From positions 62,001 to 126,000 of the forward strand of contig PYST01000022.1 in assembly GCA_003049485.1 (NCBI GenBank): a stretch of 64,000 bases of DNA, in the 5' to 3' direction. The DNA is from Ophioceras dolichostomum. Its lineage: Eukaryota; Ascomycota; Sordariomycetes; Magnaporthales; Ophioceraceae. This document shows positions 10,850-22,599 of this stretch, piece after piece. Below the pieces are notes generated by a model. The model was not told the DNA's origin. It did not search any database and saw only the letters and a list, made by a program, of their open reading frames with translations. Position 1 is the stretch's first letter, and the number at the start of each line of letters is the position of its first letter. The position numbers and the translations under genes were made by a program.

Positions 10850-12768
10850 TCAGTCCAAGGGCCCGGCCGTCCTCACCGGTTGCCTCCCGGCGCCATCCCA
10901 CTGCATGTCCGCGACTCCTTCCGATTGCCTATCCCATTGCCCACCATACGACTGATATGGCTGATGCTCCTGTCCGCCGTATGGCCGAGGCCCGCCATAA
11001 GGCTGAGGACCACCATACGCCTGAGCGCTATATGGTTGGGGAGCGTACTGCTGAGCATACTGGTGCTGCTGCTGCTGCCGCTGTGGCATCTGCTCGCCCC
11101 GAGCCCACTGCGTCCCCTCAGCTAGATCCCCATCAGAACTGTTCTCCTCCGACGGCGCGTCCGACCCAGATCTTTCCCTTCCCTGCAGGCCCTGTCCCTG
11201 GCCCTGGCCCTGCTGCAGCTGCAGCCGCTTAACAGCGTCCATCTGCAGCTGCGACCTTCTCCTCTCCTGCTCTTCGAGGAGCGCCTTCTTAATCTTGCGC
11301 ATCTTGATCCACACATACACGGCCACGCCGATCGTCATGGCAGCCGTTATCGCGAAGACGATGTTCGAGACCATCGTAGTGGTCGAGTTATCCTTTTCCT
11401 GCTCGGTCTTGCCCAGCTGCACGCCCAGGTAGACGATGATGATCTGCTTCGGAAGGGTGAGGAACGTCGCGACGAAGAAGTGCCAGAACTTCACGTCGCA
11501 GGTGGAGAACACCGCCGTGGAGATGTGCGAGGGGATGACGGAGAAGCGAATGAGGAGGACGATCTGTGCAGAGTAGAGTAGGAACATGCCACAAGGTCAG
11601 CGTTAATGGGATGCATATACTGTGGTGGCAGACAACAGTGAACCCGCCAGCCAGCACAGGGGTCGAGCCAGCGAAGATGATGATGAACTCACCCAGAAGC
11701 CGCCGTCCCTGACAAGCCGCGCCATCGCGCCGTACGTCAAGTTCGTCCTCTCCATCTTCAGCGCTTTCCTACGTAGCAGATGTTTGAAGGCAAACCATGT
11801 TCCAACTTGACAGCAGCAAGACATGAGCATTAGTAAAATGCCCCTCGAAACACATAGATGCGAGCAGTGAGCGCTAAAGCATCAAAGAAGGGGAAGAAAA
11901 GGGGCGGATGCTCCTCTTACTCTCTCCAATAAAAGTCCCCGCCGCAACGATCAAGAACCCTTCCCAAAGGCCCCAAACCACGCCGCACAGCAGGCCCACG
12001 ATCTCGTGGCCGAACAGTGGGGGGAACGATATGATGAACAGGATGGCGATGGGTATCAGCCAGCCGGCCGGCAAGTTCTTCATCGTTCTAGTGAATGGTT
12101 CTAGGGCCTGTGTAATCCACAAACGAGGGAGGAATGATGTCAGCAGGAAGAATAACAAGGGGAGAATACCAGGAGACAGACGGCTATGCGGAGATGTGGA
12201 TAATATGGACAGGGCTGTCAGGAGAGGGGCAGAGGGAGAGGGAGCACGCACCTTGACGACTTGGTCGTGCTTGATGGTGATGATGACCGTTGCTACGACG
12301 ATCAATATCATGAGGATGTGGAAAGCTGGAGGATGAACGGTAAGATGTGAGTTAGCCTGCTTTGTTTCTACAGTTGCCTGCACGTTGCTCTGGAACTAGC
12401 TGGGCCGCCGGTCTTGCGTCCATCCCCGTCTGCTCGGCGCCTTCGTGCGTTTGGTCCTCTCTCTTCCTCGACCCCTTCCTCTTCCTCTTCCTCTTCCTCT
12501 TCCTACTCTTCCATTCCGACCTTGCAGATGGATCACGGACACAAAGCAAGGTTGAATCGACACTGGTAAGTGGTTAGTGGTGAGGTTTGAACGTACGGAT
12601 GTATTTGGGAGTGAAAAAAAACTTCTTCCAGTTGAACGGCTTGAAGTCCGTCTCTGGAAGCTCTCCGGCCGTCACTGTCGTCGTCGTCGTCGCCCGCGTA
12701 AGGCCCAGACCCTCCCTCCCGCCATCTTCGGCCTCAGCAGGTCGGGTCTTTTTCCTTCCCCACCTCAT
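10850..12768 (-). CDS. TVP38: TVP38/TMEM64-family Golgi membrane protein
   Basis: Five exons, 419 aa: 12768-12597, 12325-12252, 12107-11921, 11805-11693 and 11563-10850. All four introns (271, 144, 115 and 129 nt) keep phase. The cytosolic N-terminus ends in FKPFNWKKFFFTPKYIRP and is followed by a membrane helix (FHILMILIVVATVIITI). The SNARE-associated/DedA-like core then has LIPIAILFIISFPPLFGHE, GLLCGVVWGLWEGFLIVAAG, the GTFIGEIGTWFAFK motif and IRFSVIPSHISTAVFS. A further helix (VFAITAAMTIGVAVYVW) precedes a charged, Gln-rich tail with YGGPQPYGGPRPYGG repeats. The family acts in Golgi/ER membranes, and scramblase activity has been reported for relatives. The length suits fungal TVP38 proteins. 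The long first intron carries a CTTCCT repeat. The start codon is the first in frame; a nearby upstream exon cannot be excluded. Confidence 0.9.
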
Positions 12769-15248
12769 ATTGGCTACCTCCCGCGGCTAGGTCGAGGTAC
12801 CGATGCAGTCCGGTATGGTACGGGGCGGTGCGGGTGAGTGAGATTCAAGAAGACCGACCGCGACGGCGCTGGAAGGCCGCGCGAGGACTTCGGGGAGTGT
12901 GTGGGATCGGCGGGGATGGGAGCGAGGCCTTCTGGCTACTACTGCTAGTACCGGCAGAGCGTAGGAAGAATAGCGACACTGGTACTGATGTCCTCGAAGA
13001 AGATAGGCGCAGAGAAGAATTGGAATGTCGGATGGCGGCTTTTTGGGTCAGAAAATGAGGGAAAGGAAGATGAGAGGAGGGGGAGGGCGGGTTTGATGTT
13101 TGATGTGATGTCAACGAACCCAAAAATTGTGGGCTGGTGGTCGGCGGTCTCGATGCTAGCGAAGAACATCGGTGCGCAACAATGGGGTGTGCTAAGTAAG
13201 CGCTGGCGCTTTTGTTTCCCCTCCGCTTTAACGAGAGGTTGGAATGAAAGCTGGGAGGTAGGTCAATAAGGAACTAGTCGGCTGAGCGGGATAGTAGAAC
13301 CTTCCTTTTACGCGTCATCTGTGAGGCTAAAAGGAGTAAACGACGGGAAGCGGCAAGGGAGTTGAGGATCTTCGCTACCCCCGAACGGCGACGGGTGCCA
13401 GGGCAGCAATTAATCCCCCGACTCATCAATTCCCTTCGTCGCCCATCTTTCTTTTCGTTTTCCCTGTCTCAAATTTTTACTCCCTAGATCCCTCCCAGTG
13501 AAAAAGTAGAACCCCGGCACTGGTTTAGCAGTAGTCTTCCTGAAACTTCACAGAGCGACACTGAAACCCCATCCGTGTGTGCCCGCGACAAAGAGAAGGA
13601 AGGCCAGTGGTGGACCTCCCCGTCCCCTGTCCCCAAGCCCACCCTACGAGGCGGGCTAGTCGATGGAACAAGCATTTAGCTGCCGTCGGCAGTGCCCGTT
13701 CTGCACTCGACAGGAGGCCCCTGGATTTGGATCCTTGAATTGGGGTTTTGCTTTTACTGTGGGTAGGGCGCGGCGCTGTCGCCAGCAAACGGTTGTGGTG
13801 GTGGGGACCCAGACTCAGATTTGACTTCGCCTCCTTTGCTGCGGATTAAGACTCGTGGCCGTCGCTGCTGCTGCACGATTCGCACTCGGAAAACGAGCTA
13901 GCTACCGCCCAATCTACAAGGCGAAGACCAATCAATGCCTTCAATCCCTCGTGTTGCTTTTTCGTCGGCGGTACGTGTGTGGCGGCAAAGCCTGCCTCCA
14001 AGTGGCCATTCCGTCTCTTCGGAACTTTCCGCAAGCCACCAGATCTATGCATCCAAACGCCGTAATGAGGCACAGTGGGCGCCGGCAGATCTTTGGTTCT
14101 GACAGTGTTCTCTGGATTACGTACTACCATGGTCGGTCCCGGGGTCCCGGGGTGTTGCTGAACAGCGTCGCACAACGAAAGCCGTTTGGCTGTAGGTATG
14201 GAAGTTTTGGAGCTCGGTCATGCATGCATCGATCCCGCGCCGCCTCCGCCCAGCGACCGACAGCTGGGCAGGGATCCAAGTATCTGTTGCGCTCGCTTTC
14301 GGATTCCCTATGCGGCAGGTGAGGTAGAAACGCCAAATTTGGATGTGTTGTGTGTGCTGGCATCGGGCTTGCTTGTTGGCTAGCGCATGCAAGGCCAAGC
14401 CACAACAAACACGTCTGATGTGCATAGACACGCGACCTGCTGCTCTTAGGGTTTTGCACTACTGATGCATGCTACCATCTTATCCGCCAGTCTACACTTT
14501 ACACGTACGGCTTCCTAGGTATCTCCAACAGGCCCTATGCGGAGAAATAAAGCTCCGAGCTGTGCCCATCGTCCATGAGATGGTCCAGAATGGGACGAGG
14601 CGGCCTAACTGAGGCACCATGCTACTGGCTGACGTGGATAGGGGCTGAACACCGACACTCCCATTGTTTCCCGGAGGCCGCGCGGTGCTTCCCACTACCC
14701 GTTCCTCGAGACCGTACTCCGATCCAACCGGACCTTTGGATGGGTCCTTAGCATCCCATTCGAAGTCGACTCTCGGAGCCTACTAGTTGTCTGCCTTCGG
14801 TGTCGCGCTTTCAGGGCATCGTAGGGACAGAGGGAGGCAGGTTCATAGGGTTAAGAGATACTTAGCGCCGCGGTTGCTAACCTCCGCCCTAATGCTAGGC
14901 GAAATACGAACTCGGGGACTTAAAGAGCCCTTAACTCTCACTGAAATCAAAGAATGACTATAGGTCTGTAATGAACCCCATAAGAGGCCCATGACCAACG
15001 AAGACTTCCACTCTTCCCAGATTCCTACTTCCTATCTCCCCCACTTCCTCCTTACCTCGCATCTTCCAAACCCCCTTTCTCGAACAAGCCGCCACACTCC
15101 CTTCTCTACCTCTCTGTTTCTATCCAGGTCTCAACAGTCCCCAGCCGATGCCCGTCCGAACTGACAACTGCATGCCTTACCCACCTGTGCCCACCTACCC
15201 GCCTGGGTACGTACCTACCTACCTACCTCCCTACCTACCCTACTAAAC
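12769..15248. other. intergenic region, no gene seen
   Basis: About 2.5 kb. Overlapping open frames at 13846-14459 on both strands show no domain or compositional signature of a protein. C/T-rich stretches at 15000-15130 and CCTACCTACC repeats at 15195-15243 border the methyltransferase gene. Confidence 0.45.
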
Positions 15249-15660
15249 CTAAGCAAGCTCAGCCTCGATAAGCGCCTCCACGCCCTTAGGATCCCTCCAG
15301 ATATTCTTGATGACCAGCCCGGCCTGGCCCAAAAGGCTGTGCCAGTTAGCCTCGGTGCGCTCGAACGCCGAGAGCACGCTCATCATGCCGACGTCCATGA
15401 ACGACTGCGCCTGCGTCGCGCCCGAGGCAGGGATGACGACCTCGTAGATCAGCACCTTGGAGTAGCCCTTCTCCATGGCCGCCGCCGTGTGCGCGAGGAA
15501 CTTGAGCGAGTCCGCGTCGGGCCAGTCGTGGAAGACGGCGTGGAAGTAGTAGGCGCGACTCCCTGTTTTGTGAGTTATGGTTGGTTGTGAGTGAGGAGGT
15601 TTGCGTCGTCAGGAGTCATTGTGGGCTTTGTGGGAGGGAAAGTGACGGGGAAGGCTGGTT

Positions 15661-15699
<39 letters not shown>

Positions 15700-16710
15700 C
15701 ATTGATACTCACCCTTAACAGGCTGCGGCTTGAAGAAGTCATGCTCCACCTTCGTGATCCTCGGATCGACATCGGCCTTCGCCAGCACCTCGGGGAGGTC
15801 CTCCAGGACCAGCGCTCCGGCGGGCAGGTCCGGGTGCTTGGCGAGCACGCGGCTGATGTCGATTCCCACGTTGCCGCCCACGTCGACAACTAGAGGGCGG
15901 TCAGAAGAAAAATCGGCGCCGTCGAGCAGCAGCCGCTGCGTGTCGATCAGCTCGGTCCATCCCGTCTTGCGCCGCGTGTAGCCCTCGATGTGGCCGATGA
16001 AGCTGGCGTACAGGGCCGGATCCGTCTGGCAGCGCGGGAAGAACTCGAGCTTCTCCGGGTGCGCGTCCACGTAGTTGCAAGCTTTCGGGTCCAGGGGCTC
16101 CTTGTACCCCGTCTTGGCGAGGAAGGCGGGCAGGTTTCGGCCTGGGTCGAGATAGTGGTGGGTTCTGGCTTGGGGGAGACGGATTGATGGAAGGTGTCAG
16201 TCAGTGGATGAGTGAGTTCAGGAGGAGTGACATGCAATGAGTGATGTGTGGTGGTGTCGTCGCTGTTACTGACCCGCATTGGATGGTGTGCGGCACAAAC
16301 GTGCTCGGATCGCCGAGCTCTCGAGAGAAGTTGGTCGGCGCGAAACGGTCTACGCCCTTCTCTTGGACCATGTTCACCATGACCAGCATGCGGAGCAGTC
16401 TCCTGAGCAGGTTGGGGGCCACGTCGGGGTGGTTGCACAGCGCGACGAGCTCATCCAGGGTCCTCTCCCCACCGCCGGCCTTGTTCCAGTTCGTCCACAG
16501 GTCGAGGTCCATGAAGGTCTGCATGGCGGCATAGATGATCGGGAACTGGAACGCGAACACGTTGGCCCGCTCGAAGGGGGTGTACATGCGTGAGAGAAGC
16601 CTGTCCGCCGCGTCTCGGACCTGAATTCGTCCTAGGTCGTCATCTCCCACCGAGGACTGCCCGATGCCGTCGATGAGGGTGACGTAGGCCGCCGCAGCTG
16701 AGATTGCCAT
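15249..16710 (-). CDS. SAM-dependent O-methyltransferase (COMT-like)
   Basis: Three exons, 16710-16274, 16164-15713 and 15562-15249, 400 aa. The introns are 109 and 150 nt; the second contains a (TG)n microsatellite. The N-terminal half is helical, with a winged-helix dimerisation region (LLRRLLRMLVMVNMV). The SAM-binding motif VVDVGGNVG lies at about 238-246, followed by the acidic LVLEDLPEVL strand. The catalytic segment YYFHAVFHDWPD puts the likely general-base His at about 308, and C-terminal strand LIYEVVIPASG follows. Length and motifs fit plant caffeate- and fungal sterigmatocystin-type O-methyltransferases that methylate phenolic or polyketide hydroxyls. The substrate cannot be told, and no polyketide or peptide synthase lies nearby. 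The first exon begins MAISAAAAYV without a signal peptide, so it is cytosolic. Confidence 0.88.
15664..15696. repeat. (GT)n microsatellite inside an intron
   Basis: About 16 GT units within the second intron of the O-methyltransferase gene, close to the 5' splice site on the minus strand. Confidence 0.9.
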
Positions 16711-19157
16711 GATATCGATTGCTTAGTCGATCAGGGGAGGGCTCGTACTAACGTTAGTGGGATACGGGTTGCGCCTCCAACACCGCTGAAAGATACTAAA
16801 CAGTGAAAGATTCTTGCGAGAGAACAACGAGGATCAACAAGAGGCATGCCTTCACTTGTTAACTCAAGGTGATTCGACTGACGGCTGGTCCTTTATGTAC
16901 AGGAATATCGCATCCCACGTTGACAGGGGCCGGCCCAAGGGTTCCCCGAACGCCGTTTCCAAGAGCATCCCACATCCCGCGGATCGTATAGGAACCTGCC
17001 CGGTCGCCTCATCACTCTATCCCCTCTGACATATCGGAGTTCCCGTCACCTAGAAAGGTCGAAGCTAGTGGCGCCGCCCACGGCGGGCAAATAGCCTCAG
17101 CCCCTGCAGTAAACCCGGAGCCTCAACTGAGGGCCTTGGGGCATCTTGTGAGTTCTCGCTTTGGGAAAAGCTCCACTAGCAAGCCAGCCATTCCCCGACG
17201 CCCGTAGTGAACAATAGCGCTGATAGAGGGCGCTTAAGTCCGCTGATGCCGGAAAGATAGCTACCTACTTGGGGAGACGGTTAAGGAGTCCTGTCGACGA
17301 GGTTAGCTATCTCCGGTCCTAGTATAGCGGGGGCCAGGCTTGTGGCCGGATAAACCGAGAGACCGATTATGTAGAATGCATACAAATGATTGGAGTCCAT
17401 TGGTCGCATAGACTTGTTTGCGGAGCCTCGGGTGGTAGCCGCTTATGCTGGCGACGGTCTTTTTGTGACTCACGGGTGAGATAGTAAAGTGCTCATTCGA
17501 CATGCGGTGTAATATCGTGGGCTTTAGACAAGGGCTTGTAGCCTAGATCATGTATGTTTGAGGATCTGGAGACTAGGAAGGTAGCACTACCGGCCGACAT
17601 GGAACTCTCCCTCCTCGGTCAACCATTGGTCCGGGGATAAACCAGTTCCTCCCGAAGATGATGCCGGCAGATGTATAGTCGCCCTTTGTGGCGTTGAGGT
17701 GCGGCTTACTTGGTTGTGGTACCGGGCTACGTTTTCGTTAGTAGGGAGGCACAAAGCCAGGGTAGTACTGCATCCTCAAGCATAAGGGGAGCGCGTGGTA
17801 AAGCTCGAGTAACCCCTCTTCGGCCTGTTACCATCGAGTAGTACGCCAAGCATGGAAGCGAGGGCACAGAGACTGATCGCAGAATGCGCGATGAGAGCAT
17901 CGGGATTCGTGCAATGCGAGTTCCGGGACGGCTGAAGCTGCCAAGAACTGGAAAGCGGCAAGCAGGGCCATGGTTGAGTAGATCGCGGGGTTGATGGCTA
18001 GACGACCTCATACATGTCTAAGTAGGTAGCTTCCGGGAATGGAAGGTTGTGTCACCATCATTTACTTCCTGCCGTCTTTACCCCTACGCGATGATTGTTG
18101 AAATGTGGTTCAGTCACCATTCTACGCGTGTAGCGGGGATGTGGTAACCAGCCACGCTAGATGTAATGGAAAGCAAACTTTACCTCCTAGGACAAACCAC
18201 GATGCCGAGAAGCCAAGCGTCGGCACTACTGCAGGAAAGTAACCATTAGCGTATAACAACGACTTCTCGAACCTCAACTCCGAGATCAGCGCAGATTCTG
18301 CCCAAATTCGGTAGGCGTACCCGTCGCGTCAGTCTTGGCCCTAAAAACCGGTCCTAGAGCCATTGTCCTCTATCATCCCCTCGGCCCCATATCGGACTTG
18401 GCAACCGTATAGAACGCCACCGACAGACGGAACGGGGACCAGTCCGATAATGCGGACTCCGCCTCGGCACCGAGGAGAGTTATGCCAAATAGGAATGACC
18501 TATGAACATCACAGACTACTAAGCTAGGTACTAGTCTTGTCTCGCCATGATAAACCACTCCGAACACAAGGAGAGAGTAAGAGAGCCTGCTCAGCCGAAC
18601 CGCCATCGAGACCTATCTAGACTGGCTATGCGGATTCCCAAGCGGCCAAATTCTTCGACTCATCAGACCTAGATGTCGATTACCAAGGCCCCCACGGAAC
18701 CGAGAGTGTGGCGGTTCCGCCGTTGAGCGTGATAAAATACGAGATCCTACGAAGCGGCCAGAGGATGGCCCGAGGAGTCAATGGGACAACCTGCCCTATC
18801 GGGGAAGCAGGAAGGTTGGTGGCCGGTAGCCAGGTAGGTATCTATTCCCGAGGATCATGTCGCTCGACTTTCGAAGTGAAAAGGCCTCTCTTTTCTGCGT
18901 AGAACATCTTAGACGGCCTTATTACAAATGCTGGGCTTAGTAATCCGGAGTTGTAGGTGAGTGAAGGTTGGCGAGACAACTGGCTACGCGAATGCGATCA
19001 TCACTACTGAGCCCCTGAGTCCCCTTCGCCCCCCTGAGTATCTCAGCAGTTTGTACCTGAGGTACCTACCGCCTTACTCGCTCAACCAACTACCTAGGTA
19101 GGTACCTACCTGCTTACCTACCTTATCTAGGTAGGTACCTACTCCCCTCACCAGAAC
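16711..19157. other. gene-poor region of mixed composition
   Basis: About 2.4 kb with many stops in all frames and no recognisable protein. It may be old decayed repetitive DNA, but no terminal repeats or transposon domains were found. At 19090-19142 there is a run of overlapping CCTAGGTAGGTACCTACC palindromes, directly after the 3' end of the chitinase gene. Confidence 0.4.
19090..19142. repeat. palindromic CCTAGGTAGGTACC repeat cluster
   Basis: Overlapping copies of TACCTAGGTAGGTACCTACC and CTAGGTAGGTACCTACT can pair with each other over more than 12 bp. Single copies of related words occur near 2350, 15200, 42060, 47130 and 51005. They look like dispersed intergenic oligomers common in sordariomycete genomes. 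Confidence 0.7.
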
Positions 19158-21398
19158 TCACTCCCGAAAATCCTGCAACGAAACAGCCCAATCCGCCACC
19201 CCCGCAAACCTCCACGACCGATAAAGCTCGATCCTCCCCCTCTTCGTCGCGGCATCCATCCACGCAACCCACTGATCCCCATCATACACCACAACATCGC
19301 TATCGCTCCTCTCATCATGCCACTCCCTCACCCCCCTCTTCTCCCCCGCCCTCAAAATCTCCTTGATCTCCGCATCCGCCAGCACGCCCGCCTGCGCCGT
19401 GCACCGGCCCGGCACGGCGCCGGACGCCGGCCCCGTGAAGCTACACGTCGGGCACTCGGAGCAGTTCCTGTCCGCGAGCTGAAACCCCCTGCCGTAACTA
19501 GAGATCCCCACCGCGATGCGCGAGGTCGGGACCCCGGCTTTGGTGATGAGCGTCAGAGCGTTGACGGTCTCGGTCAGGTTGACGTGGCTGCGTAGGCAGG
19601 AGCCACGGGGGCAGCCGGCGTCGGCGGAGAGGGGCTTGCCGTATTCCCATTGGCCGTGCAGGTCGTAGGTCATGTAGACGATGTAGTCGACGACGGACGC
19701 GATCTGTCGGATGGGGAAGCCGCGGAGGTACCAGAATGATGGAGGGGCTGCGATGGACACGCTACGGTTTGGAAGCATGCCTTTTAGGAGGCGGAGGAAG
19801 GCGAGGTAGTCGAGGCCTTCGGTTGGGGATGCGGCCGGGATGTCTGGTAGGTCTGGGGCCTGTGGGTGTTTTGTTTCTCTCAGGATGTGTTAGTTCTGTC
19901 GACCGAGTTGATAGAGCATTGAGAATTGGGGGAAGGGGTAAGGTGGATGGGAGGTAGGGGAAAATTGGAATGGAGGCCCCGTACGCCTGGATATTCCCAG
20001 TCTATCTCAACGCCATCCAGCCGATTGTCGAGGACAAAATCCGCGATCTTGCGCGCCATCACGTCGCGGTTGGCCGGCTTGACGCCCTCCCTGAATATCT
20101 TGTAGGTAGCAGGCGACGTGGAGAACTCCCACCCGCCGATCGACACGATGCGCTGGACGCCCTGCAGCGCTAGGAAGCCCCGGAACTGCTTCTGCTTGCT
20201 GGAGCTGGAGCTCTTCTTCTTACTGCCGACGACGTCGACGCTGTACGTGGTGGGGTCCAGCTCCGCGAAGGCGAAGTGCACGTGCGTGTATCCGGTCGCG
20301 GGGGATATGATGGTGTCCACCTGCTCGATGTCCATGTGCAGACAGGATCGAGTGTCGAAATTGTCGGCCTCGAAGAAGCCGATCTTCATGAAGGCCCGCG
20401 GCGCGGCTGTGTCTTTAACGATGCTGGTGCCGCAGTTAGAGATGCAGCCCTGAGTCCGTGGACCGGTCGCGGACGCGGCACCGCCGACGATCTCGCAGAA
20501 TTCGTTTGTTGTGCCGCATCGGCCATGCTGTTACCGAGAGAGAAGGCAACCGGGGAGAAGAGCCAGTTAGTACAGCGGCGATTCTGGTTGGAAGTAGAAA
20601 TGGCGTGGCGAGCGAGGCGGCGCCGTCACGTACCACATCGCAGCAGACGCTTAGGGGGCACTCATTAAGCTTGACAAGATCCGACCAGTTGGACGGCTTC
20701 TGAGTGCCAGGGACTTGCGGCCCGCACATCGCACCCGGTAGTGGCGCCGGCATGGGAGGGGCTCCGGCGCTGAGACACATGTTGACGCCCACCCACAGAG
20801 TGCTGCAGTTGTTCCATCCTATCATGCCGCGGTGTCATCCAGAATGATCCGGTCAGCCCATCAATCCACGCAAACAGGACAACACCGACTCCCACCCATC
20901 CGCCGAAGAGAGAAGAAAAGGACACGAACCCCACGTTAGGTTGGCATTAAACCTTTCCAAATCCTCCACCACCAGCCCGTTCGCCGTCGCGATGCTCCAG
21001 CAGCTATCCCCCGACACAGTAGTGTAGTTCTTGCAGGACCCATCAGCCCCCGTGACCGGCCGCGTCGTGCCCGGCAGGTCGCCGGCAGAGCAGCACGCCC
21101 GCATGCCCGGCTGCAGCGTCGCGCAGAAGGCCGGCGCCGGGTTGTACCGCATGAAGTCGTCGCCGTGGATGCCGCATTTCCGGGCTAGGTCGCTGCAGCC
21201 GTCGCCGGAGACCACGGTGACGGTCGTGCATTGCGCGGCTGCTAGCTCAACGGCTTCTTCGCCCCTTGCGAGGAGGGTGGTGGTGTGCCCTGTGTTCGGC
21301 GTCGCCGCGACTGTCTGTGTCTGTAGCGACTCGGCACGTGCACGAGGCGCTGCCACGAGAAGGGCCGCGAGGGCGATGCGGGAGATCCACGTCCACAT
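19158..21398 (-). CDS. secreted LysM/chitin-binding GH18 chitinase
   Basis: Four exons, 21398-20930, 20818-20634, 20527-19985 and 19859-19158, 632 aa; all three introns (111, 106 and 125 nt) keep phase. A signal peptide (1-22) leads to a LysM-like module (about 57-102, CTTVTVVSGDGCSDLA) and a second LysM (about 120-172, YTTVSGDSCWSIA...NLTWGWNNC). A hevein-type chitin-binding motif (CGTTNEFC, about 222-229) precedes the GH18 barrel (from MKIGFFEADN). The barrel has SIGGWEFST, the catalytic strand DGVEIDWEYPG (389-399) and YMTYDLHGQWEYG. The proton-donor Glu is 396 and Asp394 is present. The first Asp of the usual DxDxE motif is Glu (392). The family hydrolyses chitin outside the cell; members with LysM resemble killer-toxin alpha-subunit chitinases, but this one ends just after the barrel and is much shorter. 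Its neighbour at 22600 is also a wall protein. Confidence 0.9.
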
Positions 21399-22599
21399 TT
21401 CTTCGGATGAGACCGATTTGTTAAGACCTGTGGTGGGCTATCCTGCGCGGAAGGAATGCGAGCACGCCCGTGAACACGAAGCAGACTCTTTTTTTTTTGG
21501 CGTGTCCCTGCGCGTGCATCGCGGACACGTCTCCTACCTCCCAGGCGGTACGTCGCGGCTCGCACACGTCGCGGTATGCCATGGGCATGTACTCGGCCGT
21601 GGCTCTATCCGGAAACGGGGCGAGGGGAAAATACCAGTACATCATCCCCGTGCCGGATATTTATATATATGAACTTCGCTGGGAACTGCGGGCAGTGGTC
21701 CCTTGCACGGCGGGTAAATCTTTGCTCTCCGTCTTAAAGAGCTCAAAAAGAAAGCCGGGTAGTGACTTCAATTCTCGTCCGATCTCTTTCAGCGGGATTA
21801 TTTTCATCGATGAAGAGCGGAGACTTAACGGCCTGGATTACTGACAACATCATTTTCAGCTCAAAGCTGGGTCCGTGACGATCATTAATCCTTATTAGGA
21901 AGCCTAGAAGACTGATGCTTAACGGTATCAATCCTGCCATGCGTGCCTTTTCGCAATTCAAGAGCAGGTTGGGTTATACACAGCGTGTTTCTTTTAGGGG
22001 ATCAAGGACTTCAAGACATGAGGAGTGTGGGAGTGTGCGTGTAGGAGAAACAGTACTCAAACTTGGCCGTCTTCCTTTCCTACCCATCCCAAACAGCTGA
22101 GGAGTCAGCCAGGAAACATCAATCCAACCGCCACCAGCTCCACCCGGCAAAACAAGAAAGCCAACCCAAGCTTTTGTTCATCTTCTCCGCCAGTTTCCAT
22201 CCATCATCAATGCCCCTTGTCCCCGACCCAGAGAATTACATAGCATACCATGAAAGAGAGGGCGAGAAATACAGTACAGAGAGTAGGGAAAGTGGCGATG
22301 GAACACATAAAGATATCCCCTCACTCTAAGTACAGAGGGAGGGGACATGCGGCAAAACAGTTCGCCAAAGGAGAGAACTAGAGAGAGAGAGATATGCCAG
22401 GTGCGATACGATTATCCATCTCCAGACATTAAACTAGGTGGGGGTAGGGTAAAGACGAGAAAGGGAACATGATGTGCGGCAGCCATGCTATGACAACAAC
22501 GGCATTAGGGAGGGAGAGTTATAAAAGGGAGGGAAGAAGGTGATGGATGAATGAAAGATGGATGGGTTAGGAAGGTCCGGAGATCCCGTCGCCGTTTCC
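21399..22599. other. promoter of the chitinase and 3' flank of the wall-protein gene
   Basis: No gene recognised. It contains a TATA-rich element at 21659-21671 and A/G-rich 3'-flank sequence from 22200 to 22560 (GAGAGAGAGA near 22380). Confidence 0.45.
21659..21671 (-). promoter_or_regulatory. candidate TATA element of the chitinase gene
   Basis: ATATTTATATATA lies about 265 nt upstream of the chitinase ATG on the minus strand. It is the only strong TATA-like sequence in this promoter region. The distance implies a long leader. Confidence 0.35.

Noticed and set aside
13846..14459. Overlapping open frames on both strands
   Set aside because: Neither strand shows protein features or homology I can recognise.
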